Below are positions 33,301 through 44,640 of a stretch of DNA of 64,000 nt, piece by piece. Position 1 is the stretch's first letter. Each line of letters starts with the position of its first letter. Source of the stretch: Watersipora subatra (taxonomy: Eukaryota > Bryozoa > Gymnolaemata > Cheilostomatida > Watersiporidae); the NCBI RefSeq assembly GCF_963576615.1, contig NC_088708.1, positions 8,680,001 through 8,744,000 of the forward strand. The letters are read 5' to 3'. Under the pieces are notes generated by a model. It made no database searches. It was given only the letters and a program-made list of their open reading frames with translations, and had not been told where the DNA came from. The position numbers and the translations under genes were made by a program.

Positions 33301-34275
33301 ATGATGAACATAGTAAATGTAAACTTTTTTTAAATGTACGGTGCAAATTACTCATAAAACTAGAGTACGTTTCTGTTTTAAAGATCCGTCAAATGTAAAC
33401 TAGAGACATAATTTTCTGCAGCAAATTAAATACAACAAACCTTACTATGAGCTAAATGAAAACAGCAGAAAGTAAAATATACTGACAAAGATTATCGTAG
33501 AAGGTCAAAGGATAACAACTCTGATGTCTTCTCGCTCTTTTCAACTTAAAGTTACTAATCGTGTTGTTGATCAAGTAGCTCTTCTGTAATTATATGATGT
33601 AAAAACTCATAAAGTTATGAAAACAGTAATTAACTTATTGGACAATTAACAAACCATTAAGAACTTCAAAAGTTTCTGAGCTGGTCATTCACCTCAATAT
33701 TCTCAAGCCTTGTTGGCAAAATATCAAAAATGTGGATTTTAAAATACATTTGACTATAATATATCTGGTAGGAGTCCTGCTGTCAAATTTGCTTCCTTTT
33801 TTCTGTCATTCAATGACAAAATGTTGGTTGATTAGCTGACAAGAGTTGATGGACCAAAAAGATCCTATCACAGGAATAGTTTGTATTAGAATGTAATATT
33901 TGGTATTTATTAAAAACAAGATTTCGACGCTGTATATTAATATTAGGGAAACAAACAACATGCTATTTTTTTAAGTTAAAGTTGTTTTATTTCAAATATT
34001 GTATAATAAGTTTTGACATTTGCCAGTCAACTTGTAGATTTGTCTTTGCATGGTTTCTATAAATCTGTATCACTGTTAGTAATCATATCTATACCAAGAC
34101 TATGATCATATCTGACTTGCTTCTATCACCTAAAGATAGGTTTATTTCACAAACGTCCAGTTTGTAGTTTTTTAAAAGGTGATCGGCGATTCTGTGACTG
34201 CATGAAAATAATAAATCCAAACCAATGATGTAAAAATAATATTTTTAAGGAGAATAGTAAATGTGTGTTTGTGCA
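30386..34275. other. Intergenic, no recognised gene
   Basis: The open frames here (up to 103 codons near 32721-33032) lack recognisable domains, splice context or biased codon use. I see no repeat array or RNA gene. Confidence 0.45.
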
Positions 34276-35912
34276 CTTGTATAAAGTATAGACCTGTTAT
34301 ATATAAAGTATATACCTGTTGTGTATAAAGTATAGACATGTTGTGTATAAATTGTAGACCTGTTGTGTATAAAGTATAGACCTGTTGTATATAAAGTATA
34401 TACCTGTTGTGTATAAAGTATAGACATGTTGTGTATAAATTGTAGACCTGTTGTGTATAAAGTATAGACTTGTTGTATATAAAGTATATACCTGTTGTGT
34501 ATAAAGTATAAATCTGTTGTATATAAAGTATAGACCTGTTGTACATAAAGTATACACCTGATGTGTATAAAGTATAGACTTGTTGTATATAAAGTATATA
34601 CCTGTTGTATATAAAGTACAGACCTGTTGTGTATAAAGTATAGACCTGTTGTATATAAAGTATAGACCTGTTGTACATAAAGTATACACCTGATGTGTAT
34701 AAAGTATAGACCTGTTGTGTATAAAGTATAGACTTGTTGTGTATAAAGTATAGACCAGTTGTATATAAAGTATAGACCTGTTGTGTATAAAGTATAGACC
34801 TGTTGTGTATAAATTATAGACCTGTTGTGTATAAAGTATAGACTTTTTGTGTATAAAGTATAGACTTGTCGTAGATAAAGTATAGACCAGTTGTATATAA
34901 AGTACAGACCTGTTGTGTATATAGTATAGACCTGTTGTATATAAAGTATAGACCTGTTGTGTATAAAGTATAGACTTGTTGTGTATAAAGTATAGACCAG
35001 CTGTATATGAAGTATAGACTAGTCGTATATAAAGTATAGACCTGTTGTGTATAAAGTATAGACCAGTTGTATATAAAGTATAGACTTGTTGTACATAAAG
35101 TATACACCTGTTGTGTATAAAGTATAGACTTGTTGTGTATAGAGTATAGACCAGTTGTATATAAAGTATAGACCAGTTGTATATAAAGTACAGACCTGTT
35201 GTGTATATAGTATAGACCTGTTGTATATAAAGTATAGACCTGTTGTGTATAAAGTATAGACCTGTTGTATATAAAGTATAGACTTGTTGTACATAAAGTA
35301 TACACCTGTTGTGTATAAAGTATAGACTTGTTGTGTATAGAGTATAGACCGGCTGTATATGAAGTATAGACTAGTCGTATATAAAGTATAGACCTGTTGT
35401 GTATAAAGTATAGACCTGTTGCATATAAAGTATAGACTTGTTGTACATAAAGTATACACCTGTTGTGTATAAAGTATAGACTTGTTGTGTATAAAGTATA
35501 GACCAGTTGTATATAAAGTATAGACCTGTTGTGTATAAAGTATATACCTGTTGCGTATAAAGTATAGACCTGTTGTGTATAAATTATAGACCTGTTGTGT
35601 ATAAAGTATAGACTTTTTGTGTATAAAGTATAGACTTGTCGTATATAAAGTATAGATCTGCTGTATATAAAGTATAAACCTGTTGTATATAAAGTATAGA
35701 CCTGTTGTTGTGTATAAAGTATAGAACAGTTGTGTATAAAGTAAAGACCTGTTGTGTACAAAGTAAACACATGCTGTGTATAAAGTATAGACCTGTTGTG
35801 TATAAAGTATAGACCTTTTGTATATAAACTATAGACCTGTTGTGTATAAAGTATAGACTAGTTGTATATAAAGTATATACCTGTTGTATATAAAGTGTAG
35901 ACCAGTTGTGTA
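34276..35912. repeat. 22-bp minisatellite with higher-order structure
   Basis: About 74 copies of a 22-bp unit with core TGTTGTGTATAAAGTATAGA. Since 3 x 22 bp is 22 codons, long Tyr/Thr/Leu-rich frames open on the minus strand. They are artefacts. Variant runs recur, for example GTATATGAAGTATAGACTAG near 34992 and 35348 (about 356 bp, or 16 units), and TTATAGACCTGTTGTGTATA near 34810 and 35584. Confidence 0.95.
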
Positions 35913-37837
35913 GGATCTATGTTATACAGAGCCATTTGAATGCAACTCAGTGGATCCGTAGGCAAAAAGGGAAACTGTAACCCCTATTTAATGCTTGAGT
36001 TGAAACTGTTCAAGACTCAGGTTATGACCTTTGATCTAACAACTATTTTTAAAATTTTAATATCCTTAAATGGCAGGATACAAATATGGATTCACTAGCA
36101 AAAATTCCTTTGTGTTTTGGATTGGATTCAGTCAAAGCACCAATCTCATGCTTGCTCTTATCAAAAGTCCTACAAAATTGAAAATTTCGGTTGTATGCAG
36201 CAAGAGAATATCATCTGTACATATGTACTCACAGCCGCCTATCAAAAGTACAAAACAAACTTCCACTTGCTTATGTTTCCAAATGTTTAAAGACATCCAA
36301 ATTTTGTATGTACATGTAATATCATGACACTTCCTCTTCTTGCTTGTAAGTATACCTGCATAGTTACTTTTAACATTTCACATAGATATTGCCCACATGG
36401 CTTTTAGAAGATCCTTGTCTCATTTCCTGCAAGAACATCACATACAAATACATGTCTCTTACTCTCGGAACTTACAACAGATTAAATGTGTTGTAAAATC
36501 ATTTTAATCATTTTATTATTATCATTTTATTCTTGTAAAATCATCAAAATTTTCGTCATTGCCTTACCCTGTCATAGCTAACTGGACAATCTCGGGAATC
36601 ACCTGTTGAAGAATGTCACATCATAGCATATTGCATTTTTGCTTTGTCATATTCAATGTAGTTTTTTCTGGAAATTTTTTTTATTGCGCCTTTGATATTC
36701 TCGCTTTGTTCGGTCAGTTAATTAAAAGCACTTCCTCAAATGAATATAAACGGCAAAATAATATCTATTTGTAAAGTGCTTTTCTGGAAGTCATGTAAAT
36801 TGAGCACACAATAACAGGAATTCCTTCTGCTTACTGTCATCTTTAGTGATTTCCTATAGTCGTTACATCACACTGTTGAGGTTTATAGTATATCTGTCTT
36901 GTTATACATATAGACGTCGTTATTGACTTGCTAATAGTAAATTCAAATGAAATTCTTAACTAGAAGATTGTTTCGTTATGTAAAGAGTTGTGCTACCCCG
37001 TAGCAGAGTTTCTGATTAATTTCCAAACTGCTCCCTTTTGTAAAGTCATGTCAGGAAAGACCTTCTGGGTTTCGTTACATTTTGTACTACTGATAAGGAC
37101 AATAATCTTAGAGAGAGAGGCAGACTTGAATTTAAAGTTGACTGATTTTTAGGATAAGGGTTGACACTTTCCAAAGAGCGATAATAGCTTCTTGAACGTA
37201 GGAAGATGTAAGTGCATAGTTTTGAAAACAGTATTTTAATCACACAAATTCTGCCGATGAGATGTTTCATGGAGATAAGGTATAGAAAATTTATCCGTAC
37301 AAATAGCAAGATTGCGACTTTGGCTGCTTCCAAAGTTGTGCCGTATTATAATTGGTGATGTTAATGATTAAGCAACTGTCAAAGTGAAGACTTGGTTAAT
37401 CATCTACTTGTTGACTTCAGTTTTTAAATCATACTTTACCGTATGACAGTGAAGCAAGAAACGAGTACATGTAGCACATTGATTCTAAGCCAGTGCAGAA
37501 GCAAGCCAGTGCCGCTGACCATATATTGGGGATGCCTGTAGCCTGTGCACTCATTACATGCTCTTCACTGATAGAGATACAATGCGCTGTTCACTTTAAC
37601 TTCTCTCATAAACAATGTTTTGACACTTCATAGTATAGCCTGTGATTGAATTAAGGTTGTTAAATACAAAATAACACATTGTTATAGAGTTGAGCTGACA
37701 AGTTGATTGCGTATTACGAATTCCGTAGTCTACAACCCGTAAGAAAAATGGCTAAATAATATGACAGAGTGATAAAATATGAAAATTATGCATTCAGTTC
37801 TCAGACCGGTTTTCTCATGAAACTGAGTTTTCCTCAC
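35913..37837. other. Intergenic, no recognised gene
   Basis: No exon, repeat array or RNA gene recognised. Confidence 0.45.
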
Positions 37838-39392
37838 ACTGATTTCCATGTGACCAGTGCTGTTGAGACTGACACTGATCTCTATATGACCAGTACTGCT
37901 GAGACTGACACTGATCTCTATATGACCAGTGCTGCTGTGACTGTCACTGATCTCTTTATGACCAGTACTGCTGAGACTGACACTGATCTCTATATGACCA
38001 GTGCTGTTGAGACTGACACTGATCTCTATATGACCAGTACTGCTGAGACTGACACTGATCTCTATATGACCAGTGATGCTGAGACTGTCACTGATCTCTA
38101 TATGACCAGTGATGCTGAGACTGACACTGATCTCCATATGACCAGTACTGCTGAGACTGACACTGATCTCTATATGACCAGTACTGCTGAGACTGACACT
38201 GATCTCTATATGACCAGTGATGCTGAGACTGATACTGATCTCTATATGACCAGTGATGCTGAGACTGACACTGATCTCCATATGACCAGTACTGCTGAGA
38301 CTGACACTGATCTCTATATGACCAGTACTGCTGAGACTGACACTGATCTCTATATGACCAGTACTGCTGAGACTGAGACTGATCTCTATATGACCAGTGC
38401 TGCTGAGACTGACACTGATCTCTATATGACCAGTACTGCTGAGACTAACACTGATATCTATATGACCAGTACTGCTGAGACTGACACTGATCTCTATATG
38501 ACCAGTACTGCTGAGACTGACACTGATCTCTATATGACCAGTACTGCTGAGACTGACACTGATCTCTATATGACCAGTACTGCTGAGACTGACACTGATC
38601 TTTATATGACCAGTGCTGCTGAGACTGTCACTGATCTCTATATGACCAGTGCTGCTGAGACTGACACTGATATCTATATGACCAGTACTGCTGAGACTAA
38701 CACTGATATCTATATGACCAGTACTGCTGAGACTGTCACTGATCTCCATATGACCAGTGCTGCTGAGACTGACACTGATCTCCATATGACCAGTGCTGGT
38801 GTGACTGACACTGATCTCTATGTGACCAGTGCTGCTGAGACTGACACTGATCTCTATATGACCAGTACTGCTGAGACTGTCACTGATCTCCATATGACCA
38901 GTGCTGCTGAGACTGACACTGATCTCCATATGACCAGTGCTGTTGAGACTGACACTGATCTCTATATGACCAGTACTGCTGTGACTGACACTGATCTCTA
39001 TATGACCAGTGCTGCTGAGACTGTCACTGATCTCCATATGGCCAGTACTGCTGAGACTGACACTGATCTCCATATGACCAGTGCTGTTGAGACTGACACT
39101 GATCTCTATATGACCAGTACTTCTGTGACTGACACTGATCTCTATATGACCAGTGCTGCTGAGACTGACACTGATCTCTATATGACCAGTGCTGTTGAGA
39201 CTGTCACTGGTCTCTATATGACCAGTGCTGCTGTGACTGACACTGATCTCCATATGACCAGTGCTGTTGAGACTGACACTGATCTCTATATGACCAGTAC
39301 TTCTGTGACTGACACTGATCTCTATATGACCAGTGCTGCTGAGATTGACAATGATATCTACATGACCAGTGCTGTTGAGACTGACACTGATT
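37838..39392. repeat. 36-bp tandem array, open on both strands
   Basis: About 43 copies of a 36-bp unit with core TATGACCAGTACTGCTGAGA. As 36 is 12 codons, the whole array is open on the plus strand (12-residue unit T-D-T-D-L-Y-M-T-S-T-A-E, 556 codons from 37769) and on the minus strand (unit I-S-V-S-L-S-S-T-G-H-I-E, 507 codons from 39253). The common variants change the amino acid: TAT/CAT gives Tyr/His, GAC/GTC gives Asp/Val, ACT/GCT/GAT gives Thr/Ala/Asp. This argues against protein-level selection. No signal peptide, splice site or flanking domain is visible. Most likely a minisatellite; a secreted repeat protein cannot be excluded. Confidence 0.9.
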
Positions 39393-41040
39393 TCGGTTCA
39401 GAACATCTGTATTCGTCTTTTACATTTTTTATCATGTGACCTTACGCCAGATGATGAACTTTTCAGCTTAATCAATTGCTGTATGGTCTTTTTTGTACAC
39501 AATTCATTCTTTCATTTTTCATTTCATTATTCATTTCATTCACATTCATTTCATTCATTTATAAAATTGCAAGCTGGTTTATTACAAGCTTCAGTCTGCA
39601 TCTCTTCAGATATTATTTTGTTTACAGTTTCCAAGATCCAGTAACTTTTCATTACCAAAACTAACATGAAGGGAAGTTCCAATGTTATCAACATATGAAA
39701 GTTCCTTGAATGTTTTCAGCTGCAAGTAAAAAATGGCAACCATCTTTAAACTGTTCTTTGCGCGAGTCAAGAGCCATACAGGTGGTTCTGAGGCGAATAC
39801 AGTTTAACAACTAACATCAAAACCTTACTAGTATCTTCAGCAAGTTTAGCTTTTTGTGTGACTTACATTCATGTAGCAATATAAAATAAATTTCTGCTCT
39901 ATTGTGTATGAATGTGGCTAATATTAAGGCATTTCTACATTCATCACAGACTTATATCTCTGAAGCTTGCGCTAGACAAGTTTTAAAACAAAGGCTATGA
40001 AAGGTGCGCAGGCTAAGCTAAGCAGTTCGGGTTCAGGCACTAGTGACTTCAATCCCAGGGTACAGTGTATCTTAGAATGAGGTACATATCTAGTGCGAAG
40101 ATCTGGGTATACCAATTCAAACTAAAACATTATTTATTGACAAATATCATTGTGAGAGGAAGTCCAGGAACACCCACAAGTAGCTACAGTTATGACAGTC
40201 TGGTTGAAAAGCAGATTACTAAAATCTCTCTTTAATCATCTGTGATATCTGACAATGATGACTCGTGTTATAACATGAATGATAGTCACGGGTTAATTAA
40301 GATGTAGCAATATTTTATTTACTGACTATTTTGTGTATTTATATATTTACATTATCTTTTACAGATTAGTGCACGTTTAACCTCACAACAAACAACTCGC
40401 AGCTGATACCATGACACACGTTTGATTTACTTTCTGTTTATGTAAGAATTTAGTCTTAGCTTGTTTCAGTTAGTAGTGTGGGTGCCACTTCTCCCTCCCT
40501 CTCTCTTTTAGCTCATTACAACTTTTTTAGCATGATTATATAAACCTTCTCTGTGGGTCCGGTAGGTAAAGAAAGCTGCTCAATTTTTCTGATGCTGAGG
40601 TTATGAATACATCATTTGTTTGGGTCAATAAACAAGAGTTGAGATGTAATTCAAACTTGCTCGTAATATTGAAACACAGAAAATTACTTTTTGTTTTCTC
40701 TTTGTTGCTCACTATAGTTTCAAGAGAAAACAACTTTGATTGTTATATTTTTTATTAAGCCTGTTTCATACTTGGTGTAAAACACCTTTGTAGCTGCCAT
40801 AAAAAGTTTCTACTCCTAAAAATCTAGTTTTCAAATACTCAACTTTTAGAGTTTTATTTTTAACTTAATTTCTTTGAAATGACATACATATATAAATACG
40901 TAAATATAAAATATGTAAATATATAACTACATATCTACATATATACACACATATATATGTAAATATGTAAATACATATCTACTTTTCTCAAAGATTTGTG
41001 TGTGTAGATTTGTCTCAAAGATTTGTGTATATATATATAT
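39393..41040. other. Intergenic, no recognised gene; AT-rich
   Basis: Includes a CATTTCATTC-rich tract near 39505-39560 and TATA/AAATACG-type low-complexity sequence from about 40885. No gene recognised. Confidence 0.5.
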
Positions 41041-41160
41041 ATATATACACTGTATATATATATACAGGACAGATATATATATATATATATATATATACAC
41101 TGTATATATATATACAGGACAGATATATATATGTATATATATATATACAGGACAGATAGC
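41041..41160. repeat. (TA)n microsatellite with 60-bp tandem duplication
   Basis: TA-rich sequence in which CACTGTATATATATATACAG followed by GACAGATA is duplicated 60 bp apart. CAGGACAGATA occurs at 41064, 41124 and 41147. The third occurrence runs straight into the tRNA-like sequence. Confidence 0.9.
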
Positions 41161-41224
41161 GCAGTTGGTAAGGTATCGGGACCGTGATCATTAGGTCCCC
41201 AGTTCAAACCCCAACAACTGCACT
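41152..41224 (+). other. tRNA-like sequence (Pol III A and B boxes) at the retrotransposon 5' end
   Basis: TAGCGCAGTTGG (41157-41168) fits a tRNA A box and GTTCAAACCCC (41202-41212) fits a B box, at tRNA-like spacing. GGGACC and GGTCCC can pair as an anticodon-like stem, but the acceptor and T stems are not canonical. It is a tRNA-derived head, as in SINEs, not a functional tRNA gene. Confidence 0.7.
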
Positions 41225-41261
41225 TTTCTGGTGGTCCTTAGACAAGACCCTTGCTTGTATA

Positions 41262-42170
41262 ATGTCTACAACCTCTATGATGAGTGCAATAACCAAAGCC
41301 ATGCCGGCTCGGACGTCGCCCGGTCAAACAAGGTCTGCGCTGCCTGTAGCTGAACCAGGACAAGGCAGTGAAAAATGGGCTACTGGTTCAAAACAGATGA
41401 AATGGACTCGGACTGATAACACGGGCCTCATGCAGTGCTACTTTATGAGTGAACCTCAAAAGTGGGGCTACATGGAAAGGATGTGTCAACTGTGGATAAA
41501 CATGCGCCCTGAATTGCCACTAACCGCTAAGCAACTTGTAGCTCAGAGGAGTGACATAATCAAGCGGCACCTCATATCGGAACTTGAGGTAGATGAAATT
41601 AGGGAACAGTTCACCCAAGTAACCTCAACCAACGAGGAGTGCATGTCAAGACACACTGTCACAAATACACGATCATGTGTTGACTCACAGGTTGAAGGAG
41701 ACATGCACTTTGACCTTGACCCAAGAGTGAGAGAGCTTGCGGAAAATATCATCAACAAGATGTCAGCTGCTAGTGATTATGGTTGCAGGGTACCACTACG
41801 AAGAGTTAGCAAGGCCATACCTAAGAAGCTGTTAGAAGACATTAACTTGGCACTGGAGTCGATCTCAACTGAATCAATCAGTGAGACTAATGCCTTAATC
41901 TACAGTACAGCAGCCGTCATCTTGGAGGAGATGGATATTAAGCCACTGCCAACAAGGCTTCAAGCCATTCCATCCTGGCAGCTGAAGCTACAAAATAAGA
42001 TCAAGGACTTGCGCAAGAAAGTTAGTAGGCTCAGTGAGAGATCTAACCACAGTTTGGAGCGTTCAAAAAGGGAAGCCACAATAGAAGCTCTAGAATCTGC
42101 CAAACAGCAGCTAGTAGCACTCTCGGCACGACTGAAGCGGTACACAAAGAGCGGGATAACAAGAGAATGA
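41262..42170 (+). pseudogene. Retrotransposon ORF, 5' part (Myb-like N-terminal domain)
   Basis: The first ATG in frame is at 41262. The segment K-W-T-R-T-D-N-T-G-L-M-Q-C-Y-F-M-S-E-P, then G-Y-M-E-R-M-C-Q-L-W, has the Trp spacing of the Myb-like DNA-binding domain found at the start of R4-type elements. A basic coiled stretch near 42000-42150 (R-L-S-E-R-S-N-H-S-L-E-R-S-K-R-E) precedes the stop. TGA at 42168-42170 overlaps an ATG in the next frame (ATGA). The downstream frame continues the expected protein, so this is a frameshift rather than a second gene. Confidence 0.85.
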
Positions 42171-42348
42171 ACAAACTGTTCATCAATAATCCATCTAAAG
42201 TGTATTTCAAGTTCAAAGGTGAACTGCAGAGGCCAATGTCTGAGCCTCTCCGATCTAGCACTTCAAAGTTCTGGAAGGACTTCTGGGAGAAAGAGACTAC
42301 TCATAACACACCTGCAAATTGGCTGAAGAGGCTTAAAGAGAGCCATAT
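42167..42348 (+). pseudogene. Retrotransposon ORF, middle part between the two frameshifts
   Basis: It reads M-N-K-L-F-I-N-N-P-S-K-V-Y-F-K-F-K, then F-W-K-D-F-W-E-K-E and H-N-T-P-A-N-W-L. This is the usual pre-RT segment of these elements ('N..F..n....yr...g' and 'fW..iwe...hn..a.WL'). The frame must shift once more near 42348 to join the RT. Confidence 0.85.
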
Positions 42349-44568
42349 GTGGCTCAGCAAGGACTCACCATCAGCAAAGAGGACATCAAGTGCAGAGTGC
42401 AGCGTATGAAGAACTGGGCAGCACCTGGCCATGACATGATTCAAGCCTTCTGGTTGAAGAAATTGACATCACTTCACACTAGAATGGCTAAGCAGATGGA
42501 ATGCCTAATAGAACAAGGTGACCATCCAGAATGGCTGACCAAAAGACGAACTGTACTTCTGATAAAAGATCCAAAGCAGGGGCTGATTCCCAAAAACTAT
42601 CGACCAATAACGTGCTTGCCCACCACTTGGAAACTGCTCTCAGGAATAGTTGCAGACAAACTGGAAAAGCACATGAGTCACTATATGACCAGTGCTCAGA
42701 AAGGAATTGGGCGCAACACCCGAGGAGCCAAACATCAGTTACTGGTGGATCGGACGGTCTGTCAAGACAGCAGGAAAAGGCAAACCAGTCTTGCCATGGC
42801 TTGGATTGACTACAAAAAGGCCTATGACTCAATTCCCCATAGTTGGATACTTGAGTGCCTCAGTATGTACAATGTTCACCCTGCTCTTGTGGCATTCATC
42901 AAGATGTCAATGACCAAATGGAAGACGGAACTGGAGGCTAATTGCAAAAAGCTGGCGAGTGTCAAAATTAAGCGAGGCATCTATCAAGGTGACTCCTTAT
43001 CACCGCTGCTCTTCTGCATATGCCTAAACCCTCTAAGCAATATGCTGGAGGAGACTCAATATGGGTACCAGTTTAAGAGTGGCACCAAGATAAACTACCT
43101 CTTCTACATGGATGACATCAAGCTGTACGTTAACAAAGAAAGGGACATTGATTCGCTAATACACCTCACTCAGGTATACAGCAAGGACATCGGAATGACC
43201 TTCGGTATTGAGAAATGTGGAAGGCTAATTCTTAAGAAAGGCCATTTTATGCTCACAGATGGCCTAAGAATGCCAAATGGTACCATCAAAGATATAGAAG
43301 AAGGGTACAAGTACTTGGGGATTATGCAAAGCAACATCAACCACGAAGCCGAGGTACGTCACAAAGCCATTCCCGAATACAAGAAACGCCTTCGGCAGGT
43401 CTTACAGAGCCAGCTCAATGCCAAGAACCAAGTCATGGCAATAAATACCTACGCACTGCCAGTAATAAGATATCCAGCAGGCATAATAAAGTGGACCGAG
43501 GAAGCCATCAAAGAAACAGATATAGCAACTCGTAAACTGCTGACCATGCATGGAGCACTCCACCCAAAATCTGATACTACTAGATTGTATCTTGATAGGA
43601 AAGATGGCGGTAGGGAACTCAAAAGTGTACAGCAGACAGTGAAAGAGGAGGAGCAAAGCATCAAAGCATATGCAGCCTCCATGGCCATTTCAGATAAGTT
43701 GCTAGCTGAATTTCAATCGGCTGCTCTTACACCGGACCTACGCCCTGATGATGAGGAAATTGACTGGCACACGAAACCTCTTCATGGTGCTTACCACCAA
43801 CAAATATCTAAGGTTGGCAATCTTCACCAGACATATATGTGGCTGAACAAAGGAAACCTAACGGCCAATACAGAGTCGCTAATCATGGCAGCCCAGGAGC
43901 AAATGCTCCCAACAAGGCAACTCCAAACGAAAATCTATCACACTAGAGACGATCCTAGATGCAGACTGTGCAAAGATGCACCTGAGACCATCCAACACAT
44001 CATCAGTGGATGCAAGCAGCTAGCAGGAAACGCATACACTGAGCGGCATAATCATGTCGCAGGTGTTGTGTATAGAAGTCTATGTGATGAGTATGGCCTT
44101 AATAAACCACAACACTGGTGGGAAGCTCCTGGTAAGGTCAATGAAAATGACCGCGCTAAGATCCTCTGGGACTTCTACATCCAAACTGACAAGCATGTCC
44201 TAGCAAACCAACCAGATATAGTGGTGGTAGACAAGGAGAACAAGAAGGCTACTATAATAGATATAGCAGTACCCAATGACTACAATATAGCCAGCAAAGA
44301 AAAAGAAAAGGTAGAGAAATATCTCCCTCTTGGAGAAGAGATTGAAAAATGCTGGAATGTAAGAACAACTGTAATCCCAGTAGTCATTGGGGCACTGGGC
44401 GCAATAACACCGGCGCATAAAATGTGGCTTGCCCAAATACCAACAACAATCAACTCAGGTGAGTTGCAGAAAAGTGCGCTATTGGGAACAGCTAAGATCT
44501 TGAGGCGAGTGCTCAAACTCCCAGGTAGCTCTAATTCTGCTCTAACTCGGGTCTCCTACTCGAGTTAG
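42349..44568 (+). pseudogene. Retrotransposon ORF, reverse transcriptase, CCHC finger and RLE
   Basis: A 739-codon open frame. RT motifs in order: W-A-A-P-G-H-D near residue 23, Y-R-P-I-T-C-L-P-T near 84, A-W-I-D-Y-K-K-A-Y-D-S-I-P-H-S-W near 149, G-I-Y-Q-G-D-S-L-S-P-L-L near 211 and F-Y-M-D-D-I-K-L-Y near 255 (catalytic Y-M-D-D). Downstream lie a zinc finger C-x2-C-x8-H-x4-C (near residue 541), then P-D-I-V-V-V-D-K and I-I-D-I-A-V-P-N-D, the core of a restriction-like endonuclease. It makes cDNA at a nicked target. There is no APE-type endonuclease. The codons are intact, but the ORF lacks its own start context because of the upstream frameshifts. Confidence 0.92.
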
Positions 44569-44577
44569 AGCAGAATT
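44533..44577 (+). repeat. Perfect 17-bp stem-loop at the retrotransposon 3' end
   Basis: AATTCTGCTCTAACTCG (44533-44549) is exactly inverted at 44561-44577, with an 11-nt loop. The RT stop codon (44566-44568) lies in the right arm. Such 3' hairpins can be the RT recognition site in non-LTR elements; that role is inferred here. Confidence 0.9.
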
Positions 44578-44640
44578 TACCACCCATACGGAGTATCCGG
44601 AGTGAAGAAACAATTTTTTTATATATATGTATATATAATC

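Larger units (their letters stand above)
41152..44640 (+). mobile_element. RLE-class non-LTR retrotransposon (R4/Dong-like), frameshifted
   Basis: One element with a tRNA-like 5' sequence, an N-terminal Trp-rich putative DNA-binding region, a reverse transcriptase with Y-M-D-D, a C-terminal CCHC finger and a PD-(D/E)xK-type endonuclease. A perfect 17-bp stem-loop lies over the stop codon. Both ends abut TA microsatellite. Two single-base frameshifts (about 42167 and about 42348) break what must have been one ORF of roughly 1,100 codons. The copy looks young but dead. The clade assignment rests on my memory of family sequences. Confidence 0.88.

Noticed and set aside
34172..35772. ORFs of up to 318 codons rich in Tyr, Thr and Leu on the minus strand
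   Set aside because: They are translations of a 22-bp minisatellite. Several frames are open alike and there is no flanking domain.
40935..41207. Ile/Tyr-rich short ORFs over TATATA sequence
   Set aside because: Products of the TA microsatellite.
41152..41224. Functional tRNA gene
   Set aside because: A and B boxes are present, but the acceptor and T stems do not pair canonically and the sequence is fused to a retrotransposon.
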